NCBI GenBank assembly: GCA_012797815.1
Contig: JAAZOK010000172.1
Coordinates: forward strand, 1 to 64,000
Direction of reading: 5' to 3'
DNA length: 64,000 nucleotides
Origin: Chloroflexota bacterium
Lineage (GTDB): Bacteria; Chloroflexota; Anaerolineae; Anaerolineales; Anaerolineaceae
Every line of letters starts with the position of its first letter. Position 1 is the stretch's first letter. Position numbers and translations under genes: made by a program. A model generated the notes under the pieces. The model was given only the letters and a program-made list of their open reading frames with translations. It searched no databases and was not told the origin of the DNA. Shown here in pieces: positions 53,985 to 63,363 of this stretch.

Positions 53985-55745
53985 TTAGGAACGGTTGCGG
54001 ATCAACTCCAGTAATTCAAGAGCGGCTTGTTCGGGCCCACTCTGTTCCTGCCCGTGAATGCCCAACATGGTGCGCAATTGCCCGATGAACAAACCATCCT
54101 CAAAGAAAGCATTGAAATATTTTCCGGCGATCTCTTCGTGCAGATCTTGATATTGAACCGGTCCAAAGATATTGGCAAAGTAGTTCTCGACGATACCGGT
54201 TGTGGTAGTGGTACCCTTGCTCATCACAGCCCCACGTCGAAACACCTGCAGGGCATCTTGTGGTGCGGCGAATTTCTCAATGGCTTTGTGTTCGTCATCC
54301 ACAGCCTCATAATTATTGGCATATAGAACGGCATCCACCGGGATACCTTTAATGAGATATTCATACCTGGTGACGGGCAACACCACTCTGGCATTGACCT
54401 GGTCAGGGTTCATAATGATGGTGCGGTCCATCTGACCAAAAGCATACCCTGCTTGCAGGTCATCCAGGCGCACAAAAGCACCCATCTCGGTTCCAAAACC
54501 GACCACATCGCCGTCCGGCGTGAGCGCGAAGGAGCCCATATCATCCGCCACAATCAAGATCTCTTTGATCTCGGACGAACGGATGCGGCGCAGTGCTTCA
54601 ATGGTCTCTGACTTACCGGCACCTGAATCTCCCATTACCACCAGGGAAAACGGACGGCAGCCGTGCAGTGTGATGCGCACCATGGCTCCATGGAACGGCA
54701 GAAAACCACTGCGCATACGTTTGATATTATGCAAGGTCAGGATCATTTTCTTCAGATAGCCGAAATATCCGAATTCGTCTTTGTAGGGAATGGTTCCGAT
54801 CAGACAATCATTTTCCCTGTCCTCGTAGAAAACGGTTTCATTTCCACCGACGTGCGGAGCTGCCTCAGGAGGAGCACCATAGATGAAGATCGCATCCGGT
54901 TTGCGCTTCAGGTCTTCTTCATCTGCCAGCTCGAACAGATTACATAAGGAAAAGCCCAATTCAAAGAAATCCAGGCAGAAGTAAACCATGATCAGCAGCT
55001 CACCCACCTTTGCCGGGTAACATAACCACTCGTTGGGTGGTAAATGCAGGTCAGTCAGAGGATTCTTAGCGATCGGTTCAAATTGCCCGGTGCGTTTATT
55101 CATGGGGGTTTTGAAGATCATGGGAGGATAGATCAATGCCTGGCGAATGACGAAGATATCTTGTAGAGAATCGTATAACCCGGCAGGATAATTGATATGG
55201 TAAGGCAGGGCAATGGCTCCGATCTCCGCGCCAGCACTGACCTGGCGGTAGATCTTGGGATGGTTGCCGGTGATATTTTCCTGAATGGTGCGATAGGTGG
55301 AACGCACGATGTGCATCAAACTCTCCACCAGATCGTTGAAGGTACGGTATGGTTTCTGATCAAAACGGTCAAAAACCGAGTCACAGATGATCAAACGGTG
55401 CAGATGGCGCCAGTAATTGTAGAACTGTTCGACCAGTTCATTCAACAGGAATGGATCTTTTAAGAAAGTTCCCGATCCTTCCACCAGTTTCACAACTTTA
55501 TCGCCCGGCAGGCGTGAGAGATAATAAAGTGTTTCAATGAGGGTTTCCATCGACTCGCGGCTGACCTTAGAATCCGGGAATACCGCCAGCAGCACCGACT
55601 CACTTTCTTCCAGCCCTTTCAGAAAACGCCACAGGATCTTTTCGAACAATTCACTCTGAATGAGTTCTTCGGAATTATTGCAGACACGGTTCCTGACCCG
55701 CAGAATGATCTTGTCTCTGTAAAAATGAAATGAACCGTTTTGCAT
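53985..55745 (-). CDS. PEP carboxykinase/HPr kinase-like P-loop protein, unknown function
   Basis: A 586-residue cytosolic protein. The C-terminal half (about residues 345-560) resembles the PEPCK-ATP/HPr kinase fold: FLPFHGAMVRI, Walker A MGDSGAGKSETIEALRRI (P-loop 372-379), ILIVADDMGSFALTPDGDVVGF as the Walker B/kinase region, and a threonine run KGTTTTTG. The N-terminal half (about 1-300) matches no family I can name. A true PEP carboxykinase is shorter and has other conserved residues, so it may be a protein or small-molecule kinase. It is monocistronic with its own strong promoter. Confidence 0.75.
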   Translation of the reverse strand: MQNGSFHFYRDKIILRVRNRVCNNSEELIQSELFEKILWRFLKGLEESESVLLAVFPDSKVSRESMETLIETLYYLSRLPGDKVVKLVEGSGTFLKDPFLLNELVEQFYNYWRHLHRLIICDSVFDRFDQKPYRTFNDLVESLMHIVRSTYRTIQENITGNHPKIYRQVSAGAEIGAIALPYHINYPAGLYDSLQDIFVIRQALIYPPMIFKTPMNKRTGQFEPIAKNPLTDLHLPPNEWLCYPAKVGELLIMVYFCLDFFELGFSLCNLFELADEEDLKRKPDAIFIYGAPPEAAPHVGGNETVFYEDRENDCLIGTIPYKDEFGYFGYLKKMILTLHNIKRMRSGFLPFHGAMVRITLHGCRPFSLVVMGDSGAGKSETIEALRRIRSSEIKEILIVADDMGSFALTPDGDVVGFGTEMGAFVRLDDLQAGYAFGQMDRTIIMNPDQVNARVVLPVTRYEYLIKGIPVDAVLYANNYEAVDDEHKAIEKFAAPQDALQVFRRGAVMSKGTTTTTGIVENYFANIFGPVQYQDLHEEIAGKYFNAFFEDGLFIGQLRTMLGIHGQEQSGPEQAALELLELIRNRS

Positions 55746-55756
55746 GATTAACTCCG

Positions 55757-55777
55757 ATGTCCCATAATATAAGACAT
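55757..55777. promoter_or_regulatory. Inverted repeat in the 5' leader of the PEPCK-like gene
   Basis: ATGTC-N11-GACAT (55757-55777) lies between the promoter start point and the gene start. It could be a repressor operator; there is no adjacent regulator gene to suggest which. Confidence 0.35.
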
Positions 55778-55798
55778 TGTCCTATTAATTGATGGCGT

Positions 55799-55827
55799 AT
55801 TATAGTAAATATTTCGATTCCAGTCAA
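55799..55827 (-). promoter_or_regulatory. Sigma-70-type promoter of the PEPCK-like gene
   Basis: On the minus strand TTGACT (complement of 55822-55827) and a perfect TATAAT (complement of 55799-55804) are 17 bases apart, about 55 bases upstream of the start codon. This is one of the best promoters in the window. Confidence 0.8.
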
Positions 55828-55852
55828 TAAGGCAGTTTCCCTGTTCTTGTCA

Positions 55853-56602
55853 TCAATGGGTCAAAATCTGTGATAGAAATTGTTTGGTGCGTTCACAAGC
55901 TGGATTATTGAAAAAGATATCCGGCGCGGCTCTTTCCACGATCTTCCCCATGTCCATGAAGATCACTTCATCCGCAGCAGCTTTGGCAAAACCCATTTCA
56001 TGAGTCACGATCACCATGGTCATACCGTCCTTCACCAGGAGCAGCATCACATCCAGAACTTCCTTGATCATCTCGGGGTCCAGGGCGCTGGTGGGTTCGT
56101 CAAAAAGCATGACCTTGGGTTCCATAGCCAGGGCACGCGCAATGGCAACACGTTGCTGCTGTCCACCGGATAGCTGGGCAGGATAATAATCTGCTTTATC
56201 GGCAATCCCAACCTTGGTCAATTGCTGCCGGGCAATTTTCTGGGCTTCCTCTTTTTTGATTTTCTTCACAATGCGCAATGCCAGCGTGATATTCTCCAAT
56301 ACGGTCAAATGTCCATACAGGTTAAAATTCTGGAATACCATCCCGATATTGGAGCGGATTTTATTCATGTGATGCTGGTTATGAGAAAGAGAAACCCCGT
56401 CCACGACCACCTCTCCGCCGGTTGGGCATTCCAGCCAGTTCATGGTACGCAGCAGGGTGGATTTTCCCGAGCCGGAGGGTCCGATGATGACCAATACCTG
56501 CTTTGGGAACACTTTCAAGCTTACATCATTAACCGCTTCAACCACACCAAAGTTTTTAGAGAGATTCTTGATCTCGATCATAGGTATATTATTTTCGTTC
56601 AT
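55853..56602 (-). CDS. Polar amino acid ABC transporter ATP-binding protein
   Basis: A 249-residue ABC ATPase of the GlnQ/HisP group. Walker A is [20 protein letters not shown] (about residues 36-55), the signature is [19 protein letters not shown], Walker B is [14 protein letters not shown], and the switch region is [16 protein letters not shown]. It powers the importer made with the permease upstream (14-base overlap) and the binding protein. The substrate is a polar amino acid not resolvable from sequence. Confidence 0.95.
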   Translation of the reverse strand: MNENNIPMIEIKNLSKNFGVVEAVNDVSLKVFPKQVLVIIGPSGSGKSTLLRTMNWLECPTGGEVVVDGVSLSHNQHHMNKIRSNIGMVFQNFNLYGHLTVLENITLALRIVKKIKKEEAQKIARQQLTKVGIADKADYYPAQLSGGQQQRVAIARALAMEPKVMLFDEPTSALDPEMIKEVLDVMLLLVKDGMTMVIVTHEMGFAKAAADEVIFMDMGKIVERAAPDIFFNNPACERTKQFLSQILTH

Positions 56603-57467
56603 TGCGCATCTTTCCTTCGATAAATTTCATAACAAGTGAGAGCACCAGGGTCAGGGTCAGATATAGAATGCAGAGGATCGAATATGCCTGGGCGAATTTA
56701 AAAGAATGACCCGCATATAAGCGGGCGATCTGGGTAATATCACGTACTGCCAGAATGGAAACGAGGGAGGAATCTTTCAGCATCGAAATGAGATCGTTTC
56801 CCAAGGCGGGTAGCACATTTCGGATCGCCTGAGGCAAGATCACAAACCGCATGGCTTGCCAATGGCTCATCCCCTGTGATCGCGCTGCTTCCATCTGTCC
56901 TTTGTTGATGGATTGAATACCGGCACGAAATATTTCCGCCGAAAAGGCACCGTAAGTAATTGCCAGAGAGATGATCGCCCTTGAATTCATGGAAACAGAG
57001 CGATTTTCAATGGCAGCCAATGTTTCACCAATACCCTGCCAGCCAATGCTCGTAAGATAAATTCCCAGATTACTGAGAAAGTTCGTGATCGCAGGGATCA
57101 GAACCAGAGCAATAAAAAAAATGAGCACCAGTAGAGGTACACCACGGATGATCTCAACATAGATCGTTGAAAGGTTGCGCCAAAAAACACTCTCTGATAC
57201 GCGCCCCAGCCCCACGATCAACCCTATGAACAAGGCAATACAATACGCAATGAGCGTGGTTGAAATCGTGACACCCAAGCCTGCCCGGATGATATTGAAT
57301 GCGTCCTTGAAATCGGGATTGATCTGGATCAATATAAACGTGGTCAGGATCAGCAGTCCGATCGCCACCATCCACCAGGGAAAATCCTGTTTCTTCAATT
57401 CCATCTCATTGACAGACTGAACCCCATTTTTATTTTTTTGAGTTATTAATCGGTCATTTATAGCCAT
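56589..57467 (-). CDS. Polar amino acid ABC transporter permease
   Basis: A 292-residue membrane permease of the HisM/GlnP type with about seven hydrophobic segments. The family start of the permease domain is [20 protein letters not shown], and the EAA loop is [32 protein letters not shown]. It has an N-terminal extension of about 30 residues before the first helix. A single permease gene suggests a homodimer. It overlaps the ATPase gene downstream. Confidence 0.94.
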   Translation of the reverse strand: MAINDRLITQKNKNGVQSVNEMELKKQDFPWWMVAIGLLILTTFILIQINPDFKDAFNIIRAGLGVTISTTLIAYCIALFIGLIVGLGRVSESVFWRNLSTIYVEIIRGVPLLVLIFFIALVLIPAITNFLSNLGIYLTSIGWQGIGETLAAIENRSVSMNSRAIISLAITYGAFSAEIFRAGIQSINKGQMEAARSQGMSHWQAMRFVILPQAIRNVLPALGNDLISMLKDSSLVSILAVRDITQIARLYAGHSFKFAQAYSILCILYLTLTLVLSLVMKFIEGKMRNERK

Positions 57468-57540
57468 CTGTTTCTCCGTTTTTGGGGGGTTACCGCCGGG
57501 TCTTCATGCAAAGACCCGGCAGTATTATCCTTCACATTTC

Positions 57541-58401
57541 CTACTGAATATCGTCGTAGGTGATGGTGAAATCAGGACCAAAATACTTCAGGTTGATCTC
57601 ACTCAAGAAACCATTATCTTTAAGTGCTTGAATGGCTAAATTGACCGGTGCCACCAGGTCGCTGCCCTTTTCGAAGGGGAAACCCAATTCGTCACTGGAG
57701 ATAGAGGGACCGATTAATTCAAGATCTTCTGCATTGCTGCCCATATAACCCAACCCAGCCGTTTCATCGATCAGAACGGCATCCACGTCACCCGCAATCA
57801 AAGCCTGTACGGCAAACGGGAACTGCTCGAAAGCACTGATACGATCTTCGGACAGATAGAGAACAGCCGTTTCATAGTTGGTGGTTTCAGCCTGCGTGCC
57901 GAGCATCAGATCAGGATTGGCGACAAATTCATCAATATTGGCGAAACGATCTTCACCTTTTTTCACCAGCAGACGTTGTTCCACATTGACATAACCATCA
58001 GAAAAATCGACCTGTTTTAACCGTTCTTCTGAAATGGTTACGCCATCACCGGCGGTGTCAACCAGCCCATCAGCCACTGATTGGATCATACCTTCCCAGG
58101 CAGTTTCCACAAATACCGGTTGGCAGTGTAGCAGTTCGCAGATAGCCGGCCATACTTCATAGTCCCAACCGCCGGCTTGACCGGTCTCAGATGAGATATA
58201 GTTGAAGGGCAGATAGGCATTTTCAACAGCAATAGTTACTTCCTGGCAATCCAGGTCGACGAGGGCGTCTTCAGCGGTACCCAGACATTCATATGTCTGT
58301 CCTTCCATACCGGCTTTAACTTCCTCTTCCTTCGCACATGAGGTCAGCAGCATAGCTGCCACGATCAGGGCGACAAAAATAAAACTGTAATTTTTCTTCA
58401 T
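57541..58401 (-). CDS. Amino acid ABC transporter substrate-binding lipoprotein
   Basis: A 286-residue exported binding protein. The lipobox LLTSC ends the signal peptide at about residue 22. The mature part is a family 3 solute-binding fold: VTIAVENAYLPFNYISSETG near the start, FVETAWEGMIQSVADGLVDTAGDGVTISEERLKQVDFS, and DAVLIDETAGLGY. The ATG at 58401 follows aaggag; an upstream TTG is possible. It is the first gene of the operon and sits behind a leader of about 215 bases with a terminator hairpin. An extra cysteine pair (ECLGTAEDALVDLDC) precedes the first strand. Confidence 0.94.
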   Translation of the reverse strand: MKKNYSFIFVALIVAAMLLTSCAKEEEVKAGMEGQTYECLGTAEDALVDLDCQEVTIAVENAYLPFNYISSETGQAGGWDYEVWPAICELLHCQPVFVETAWEGMIQSVADGLVDTAGDGVTISEERLKQVDFSDGYVNVEQRLLVKKGEDRFANIDEFVANPDLMLGTQAETTNYETAVLYLSEDRISAFEQFPFAVQALIAGDVDAVLIDETAGLGYMGSNAEDLELIGPSISSDELGFPFEKGSDLVAPVNLAIQALKDNGFLSEINLKYFGPDFTITYDDIQ

Positions 58402-58479
58402 TTCCAAACTCCTTTAGCATCTTTTTTTGTCTTGCAAACGTCCAATGTTCCTTCCTCCGGGACACCTCCTGCATGCTGA

Positions 58480-58511
58480 TAATAAAAAAGGCTTTCCTGC
58501 CTGGAAAGCCT
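58480..58511 (-). terminator. Terminator hairpin inside the leader of the amino acid ABC operon
   Basis: A perfect 9-bp stem (58489-58497 with 58503-58511), 5-nt loop, followed on the minus strand by TTTTTTATTAT. It lies between the promoter at 58630-58658 and the binding-protein gene, so it can act as an attenuator. No convincing antiterminator partner was found by eye. Confidence 0.75.
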
Positions 58512-58629
58512 CTCTTGTTTCAGCATTTTGTTTCACCGCCATTCAAAAACGAGAACAACTCCTCCAATCAGGATCTTGTTTATTTTGTTCGTTCGTTTAG
58601 AATGGTTGTGTTTTTGCATATTGGGCGCA

Positions 58630-58658
58630 AATATACTAAGAAAATGATAATTTGTCAA
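58630..58658 (-). promoter_or_regulatory. Sigma-70-type promoter of the amino acid ABC operon
   Basis: On the minus strand a perfect TTGACA (complement of 58653-58658) and TATATT (complement of 58630-58635) are 17 bases apart. It lies about 230 bases before the binding-protein gene and defines a long leader. Confidence 0.82.
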
Positions 58659-58695
58659 GGATGTTATTTTAATCACACGAAATACATTACATTCA

Positions 58696-59637
58696 TTATT
58701 GAGAAATTTCGATCATTCGATCAATGAAAAGTTCTACAAAATCCCTGGCTCGTACATCCAGCGCCACATATCCGTTTTCGGTTTTCTGTTCATAATTATA
58801 GAAATCAGCAAAAGTCTTGCCCATGCTGACACCCTGGTTGGTATCTACATCCAGCACCAAGTGGCTGATATCCAGTAAATGGGATTGAAAAAGTGCCGCA
58901 AGCGCTAGCGGATCGTTGAGCGCGCAGCCTTTTACCGCCTGCGATTCAGACAGGAACTCCATCACGTAACGAGAAGATTTGACAATGAACTCACTGACCG
59001 GTGAATGTACCTGATTGATCCGTTCCAGATCTTCTTCGGTCATGAGGGTCTGATAGGTCACATCCAACGGCACCAGTGTAAAAGGGATCCCGGAATGAAA
59101 TACAATGTGGGTCGCATGTGGATCACAATAGATATTGAATTCCGCCTGGGGTGTCATATTGCCACAGTGATTGATAGCTCCACCCATAATATAAAGATGT
59201 TTCACTTTTCCAACGACCTGCGGATATAGCCGGACCAGCATGGCGATGTTGGTTAACGGTCCGATCGCCACAATACTTATCTCTCCCGGATTCTCCAGCA
59301 CATAATCCTTGATCAATTCCACGGCATGGTTTTGGTGTGGTTTTGTGTGGGGGGTGGGTAATTCGGCATAACCCAACCCGTTCTTACCATGGGTCACTTC
59401 AGCATTGACGACGGGTAACACAAGCGGGCGATCCATCCCGGCGGCAACCGGGATAGAGGAGGCATTCAGCAATTCCAACACACTGAGAGCATTGATCACC
59501 CCCTGTTTCATAGGACAGTTGCCATTGACCACAGTGATGGCTTCCATTCTAACCTCCGGGGATGCCAGAGCATACAGAATGGTCAAGGCATCGTCAATAC
59601 CGGGATCCGTATCCAGAATAAAACGTTCTTGTTTCAT
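58696..59637 (-). CDS. Inosine-uridine preferring nucleoside hydrolase
   Basis: A 313-residue enzyme that splits ribonucleosides into base and ribose. The calcium-binding aspartate motif FILDTDPGIDDALTIL is at the N-terminus, followed by TVVNGNCPMKQGVINALSVLEL, IGPLTNIAMLVRLYP, YIMGGAINHCGN with AEFNIYCDPHA, and the C-terminal NDPLALAALF. The ATG (59637) after tatggag is chosen. It lies just downstream of the nucleoside importer operon terminator, so it is likely expressed with it by partial read-through. Confidence 0.95.
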   Translation of the reverse strand: MKQERFILDTDPGIDDALTILYALASPEVRMEAITVVNGNCPMKQGVINALSVLELLNASSIPVAAGMDRPLVLPVVNAEVTHGKNGLGYAELPTPHTKPHQNHAVELIKDYVLENPGEISIVAIGPLTNIAMLVRLYPQVVGKVKHLYIMGGAINHCGNMTPQAEFNIYCDPHATHIVFHSGIPFTLVPLDVTYQTLMTEEDLERINQVHSPVSEFIVKSSRYVMEFLSESQAVKGCALNDPLALAALFQSHLLDISHLVLDVDTNQGVSMGKTFADFYNYEQKTENGYVALDVRARDFVELFIDRMIEISQ

Positions 59638-59648
59638 ACTAACTCCAT

Positions 59649-59696
59649 AAAAAAGCCCCACAAGGAGGAGGAGAGCAAGATCTTGTAGGGCTTTTT
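59649..59696 (-). terminator. Terminator of the nucleoside importer operon
   Basis: A 15-bp stem with one G-U pair (59649-59664 with 59682-59696) and 17-nt loop. On the minus strand its T-tract (cttttttatggag) runs into the ribosome site of the nucleoside hydrolase gene. Confidence 0.85.
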
Positions 59697-59721
59697 CCTA
59701 AAAGAATATAAATACTGATAT

Positions 59722-60675
59722 CTAGCGTGACTCTTTCAAATATGGATTTCCTATATCTGCTGGACCTCCACCCTTCTTGAAGAAACCAGCCAGTACCAGC
59801 ACTGTTAAAATATAGGGCAGGGACATGAACAATTCACGCGGGATGAAAGTGTCTGGAATGACCGTTTGCAGCACTCTTTGTAATGCATCCATAAAGCCAA
59901 AGAACATACAAGCTGCAAACACGCCAAATGGGCGCACATTTCCAAAAATCACCGCGGATAACGCGATAAAACCGCGCCCTGCCACCATGTTTTCCGAAAA
60001 TAATGAAGTTTGTGAGATCGACAGATATGCTCCACCAATCCCGGCTAAAAATGAACCGCACAAGGTAGCAACATAGCGAATACGTACCGGGTTCTTACCA
60101 ACCACTGCCAGTGCTTTCGGATTCTCTCCGGTAGCCCTCAACCACGAACCCCAGGGGGTTCGATAAAAAACAATGTAGAGGAAAAACGGCAGTAACAACG
60201 CTGGAAACATTAAAATGGTCTGATCATTAAAAATGGGACCCAATACCGGGACATTTTCCAGAAAAGCCATGTGCAAATTCGGCAATGTATTCACCATTGG
60301 AGAATTACCGCCATGTTCAAAGATAATTTGCAGCATATATCCAGTAAGACCAACACACAACAAATAGATTGCCAGACCGGTTATGGATTGGTTGCTGCGC
60401 AGTGTGATCGCGATAAATGAGAACAACAAACCGACTAACATACCAACCACACCCGCGATCAACAAGCCCAACCAAGGACTGCCGGTAAAATAAGAACCCA
60501 ATGCTGCCGCCAGAGCACCCATCAGCATTACGCCTTCAACACCAATGTTCAGTACTCCCGAACGCTCTGTGATCATTTCACCCATACCAGCAAGCAGAAT
60601 AGAAATGCTTACACGTATCGTTGAATAAACCAGAGAAAGTGTAAAAATTGATTTTAATATTTCTCCCCAGTTCAT
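59722..60675 (-). CDS. Nucleoside ABC transporter permease (NupQ-like)
   Basis: A 317-residue permease of the BMP-linked branch of the RbsC/BPD2 family with about nine helices. The landmark ERSGVLNIGVEGVMLMGALAA is near residues 37-57, and NPKALAVVGKNPVRIRY is the cytosolic coupling loop. Its start overlaps the end of the partner permease by four bases. It forms a heterodimer with that partner. Confidence 0.93.
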   Translation of the reverse strand: MNWGEILKSIFTLSLVYSTIRVSISILLAGMGEMITERSGVLNIGVEGVMLMGALAAALGSYFTGSPWLGLLIAGVVGMLVGLLFSFIAITLRSNQSITGLAIYLLCVGLTGYMLQIIFEHGGNSPMVNTLPNLHMAFLENVPVLGPIFNDQTILMFPALLLPFFLYIVFYRTPWGSWLRATGENPKALAVVGKNPVRIRYVATLCGSFLAGIGGAYLSISQTSLFSENMVAGRGFIALSAVIFGNVRPFGVFAACMFFGFMDALQRVLQTVIPDTFIPRELFMSLPYILTVLVLAGFFKKGGGPADIGNPYLKESR

Positions 60676-61751
60676 TGTGGTAACTCCTTGTTTACTTTTT
60701 TATCGCTCCGTCGGAAAAACAATTTAACGAATCCGGGCTGCATGATATCTTTAGCTGCCACAAATAGAACCACGATACCATTAATCAGAGTCGTCAACTG
60801 GCGTGGAATGCCCGAGTATACCGACATCTCAAGAATGCCGGTTTTCAGGGCACCGAACAAGGTTGCTGCGATCACCACACCAAAGGGGTTCAGTAAACCA
60901 ACCAGTGCCACCGTGATCGAGTCATAACCATAGCCCGGAGAGAATTGGTCGAGGAAACGATAGTGCACGCCGGCTACTTCAACTGCGCCTGCCAAACCAG
61001 CCAGAGCACCACTCAGGAAGAATGCAAAATTCATTCTTTTTTCCACCGGAATACCATGATAGCGCGCTGCTGTTTGATTAAAGCCAACCGCACGCATTTC
61101 ATATCCCAGGGAAGTTTTATACAACAAAACATATGCGAATATCACTACCAGGATCATGACAAACACACCCGCATGTAATCGTGTGCCAGCCAATAGAGTA
61201 GGTAATTTGGCGGTATCTGCAATGAACGGAGTAGCCGGTACAACACCTTCCATAGGAAGAACTTTCAAAACCATGAAATGCGTAAAATATGTCGCCGGGT
61301 AGTTGAGCATAATGGTACTGAGGATTTCGTTCACTTTTCGTTTAGTTTTTAACCAGGCAGGGATCAGGCCATAAAGCCCCCCTACCAGAGCACCCGATAA
61401 TAACATCAGGGGGAGATGGAGATATGCAGGGAGATTAATGGCATACCCCACCATCGCAGAAGCCAAAGCTCCAAGTAACAGTTGCCCTTCAACACCTACG
61501 TTAAAAACTGCGCACTGCGCCCCAACCAAGAACGCAATACCCGCAATCGATAGCGGTACAACTCGCGAAATGGTGTCAGCGATATTAAAGAAATTACCAA
61601 AGGAACCTTTTACAAAATAATAAACTGCATTGAATGGATTCCGACCGGTTGCAGCGAGCAGCAATCCAACCACTACAAATGCAAGGGCTACTGCAATAAT
61701 CGTAGTGAAGACTGCTTGTCTTTTTAGAAAAAACCTGCGAATACTTTGCAT
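60672..61751 (-). CDS. Nucleoside ABC transporter permease (NupP-like)
   Basis: A 359-residue membrane permease. The segment AQCAVFNVGVEGQLLLGALASAM and the coupling loop MRAVGFNQTAARYHGIPVEKRM identify the NupP/YufP group. It has nine or ten helices and a short basic C-terminal tail (FFRRSDKKVNKE). It is 15 bases downstream of the ATPase gene and overlaps its partner permease. Confidence 0.93.
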   Translation of the reverse strand: MQSIRRFFLKRQAVFTTIIAVALAFVVVGLLLAATGRNPFNAVYYFVKGSFGNFFNIADTISRVVPLSIAGIAFLVGAQCAVFNVGVEGQLLLGALASAMVGYAINLPAYLHLPLMLLSGALVGGLYGLIPAWLKTKRKVNEILSTIMLNYPATYFTHFMVLKVLPMEGVVPATPFIADTAKLPTLLAGTRLHAGVFVMILVVIFAYVLLYKTSLGYEMRAVGFNQTAARYHGIPVEKRMNFAFFLSGALAGLAGAVEVAGVHYRFLDQFSPGYGYDSITVALVGLLNPFGVVIAATLFGALKTGILEMSVYSGIPRQLTTLINGIVVLFVAAKDIMQPGFVKLFFRRSDKKVNKELPQ

Positions 61752-61766
61752 GGTATTACCCTTTCT

Positions 61767-63293
61767 TTATGCAGGAATATGTTCGTACGAACCGCCTAAC
61801 ATCATCAAGCCCAGATCTTCAGCGGTGACTTCGTCTTTATTTACAATAGCAACGATCGCACCTTTGTAAATAACAGCGATTCGTGTCGAAAGTAGCATCA
61901 CTTCGTCTAATGAGAGGGAGAACAGCAGCACCGCTTTACCGGCATCCCGCTGTAAGATCAATTGTTCATGCACGAAGTCCGTTGCCGCTATATCCAACCC
62001 ACGGGTCGGTTGGGCAGCGATGATGGTATCCGGTGCATGGAAGATTTCCCGTGCAACAATCACCTTCTGTTGATTGCCACCCGAGAGCAAGCGGGCTTTC
62101 AGATCCAAACTGGGAGTGCGGATATCAAATTTCTCAACCAGGTTCTCTGCGTTTTCATGCACGGAATTCCAGTTGATCATAGTCCCATCAGAAAACGGTT
62201 TATTACGCTGTAACCCCAGGAACAGATTTTCTTGGATATCGAAATCTTCCACCAGACCTTCCCGTAAGCGATCTTCCGGAATCACTCCAATCCCGGAATC
62301 ACGCATTTGTTTCACTGAAAGATGTGTGATTTCTTTATCATGCAAGAAGATTTTTCCCCCTGTTAATGGTTGCAGCCCAATTAAAGCGCGCACCAGTTCC
62401 GACTGTCCATTGCCGTCCACTCCTGCAATTCCAAGCACTTCTCCGGATTTCACTTCAAAAGATATATCCTTAAGCACAGGATGATGGAAATCATTGACTG
62501 CAGATAAGTTTTGAGCTTTAAGAATTGGTTCGCCAATCTTTTTTGATTTTGGAGCTGGCTTCAGGAAAACATCCCGCCCAACCATCAATCGCGCCAATTT
62601 AACTTCGTCGGTATCAACTTTCTGGACGGTATCGATCACTTTTCCATCCCGCAACACAGTAATACTATCCGAGATCTGCATAATCTCTTTTAATTTATGA
62701 GAGATGAATAGGATGGTTTTGCCATCTTTCCTCAACCGTTCAATAATGCGGAAAAGATCATCGGATTCCTGAGGAGTCAGGAGTGCGGTAGGTTCATCAA
62801 GAATTAGAAGATTAGCATTACGGTAAAGTGCTTTTAAAATTTCTACTCTTTGTCGAATACCAACAGAGATATCCTCGACTAAAGATTTAGGATTGACCGC
62901 CAAACCATATCGATCTGATAATTCCTGGGTTTGTTCATTAATCCTATTGAGGTCCAGAAACAGCTTCCCTTTGATCGGTTCTTCACCCAGCATGACATTC
63001 TCTGCAACGGTCATAGCGGATATCAATTTAAAATGTTGATGGATCATCCCAATCCCTAAATTGATCGCATCAGAAGGGCTGTTGATATTTACTTTTTGAC
63101 CATCGATAAAAATATCCCCCGAAGATTGTATATACAACCCATAAAGAATATTCATCAGGGTTGTTTTCCCTGCTCCATTTTCGCCAACGATACTGTGTAC
63201 TGTCCCTTTTTCGACTTTTAAATTCACATGGTCATTTGCGAGCACGTTACCGAAATGCTTACAGATATCACGCAATTCAAGTATATAAGCCAT
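61767..63293 (-). CDS. Nucleoside ABC transporter ATP-binding protein (two-domain)
   Basis: A 508-residue protein with two ABC domains. The first has an intact Walker A (GENGAGKTTLMNILYGLY, about residues 37-54), signature SVGIRQRVEILKAL and Walker B LLILDEPTALLTPQE. The second has a degenerate P-loop (IAGVDGNGQSELVRALIG) but a clear LSGGNQQKVIVAREI signature, as in RbsA/YufO proteins. It powers the BMP-type importer. A hairpin separates it from the binding-protein gene upstream. Confidence 0.95.
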   Translation of the reverse strand: MAYILELRDICKHFGNVLANDHVNLKVEKGTVHSIVGENGAGKTTLMNILYGLYIQSSGDIFIDGQKVNINSPSDAINLGIGMIHQHFKLISAMTVAENVMLGEEPIKGKLFLDLNRINEQTQELSDRYGLAVNPKSLVEDISVGIRQRVEILKALYRNANLLILDEPTALLTPQESDDLFRIIERLRKDGKTILFISHKLKEIMQISDSITVLRDGKVIDTVQKVDTDEVKLARLMVGRDVFLKPAPKSKKIGEPILKAQNLSAVNDFHHPVLKDISFEVKSGEVLGIAGVDGNGQSELVRALIGLQPLTGGKIFLHDKEITHLSVKQMRDSGIGVIPEDRLREGLVEDFDIQENLFLGLQRNKPFSDGTMINWNSVHENAENLVEKFDIRTPSLDLKARLLSGGNQQKVIVAREIFHAPDTIIAAQPTRGLDIAATDFVHEQLILQRDAGKAVLLFSLSLDEVMLLSTRIAVIYKGAIVAIVNKDEVTAEDLGLMMLGGSYEHIPA

Positions 63294-63317
63294 CGTTCCT
63301 CCAACAGCTGGTTATAT

Positions 63318-63352
63318 AAACAAAGTGGGAGGAATAACCTCCCACCTTGTTT
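63318..63352 (-). terminator. Intercistronic hairpin after the BMP gene
   Basis: A 15-bp stem with one mismatch (63318-63332 with 63338-63352) and 5-nt loop between the binding-protein and ATPase genes. The T-tract on the minus strand is short, so it probably lowers read-through or protects the abundant upstream message rather than stopping all transcription. Confidence 0.7.
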
Positions 63353-63363
63353 TTTACATCTAT

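Noticed and set aside
53985-55745. Classical phosphoenolpyruvate carboxykinase
   Set aside because: Only the P-loop half resembles the fold, the protein has a long unrelated N-terminal half, and other PEPCK signature segments were not found.
58402-58658. T-box or known amino-acid riboswitch in the leader
   Set aside because: The T-box TGGNACCGCG element was not seen and no known aptamer consensus could be matched by eye; only a terminator hairpin is supported.
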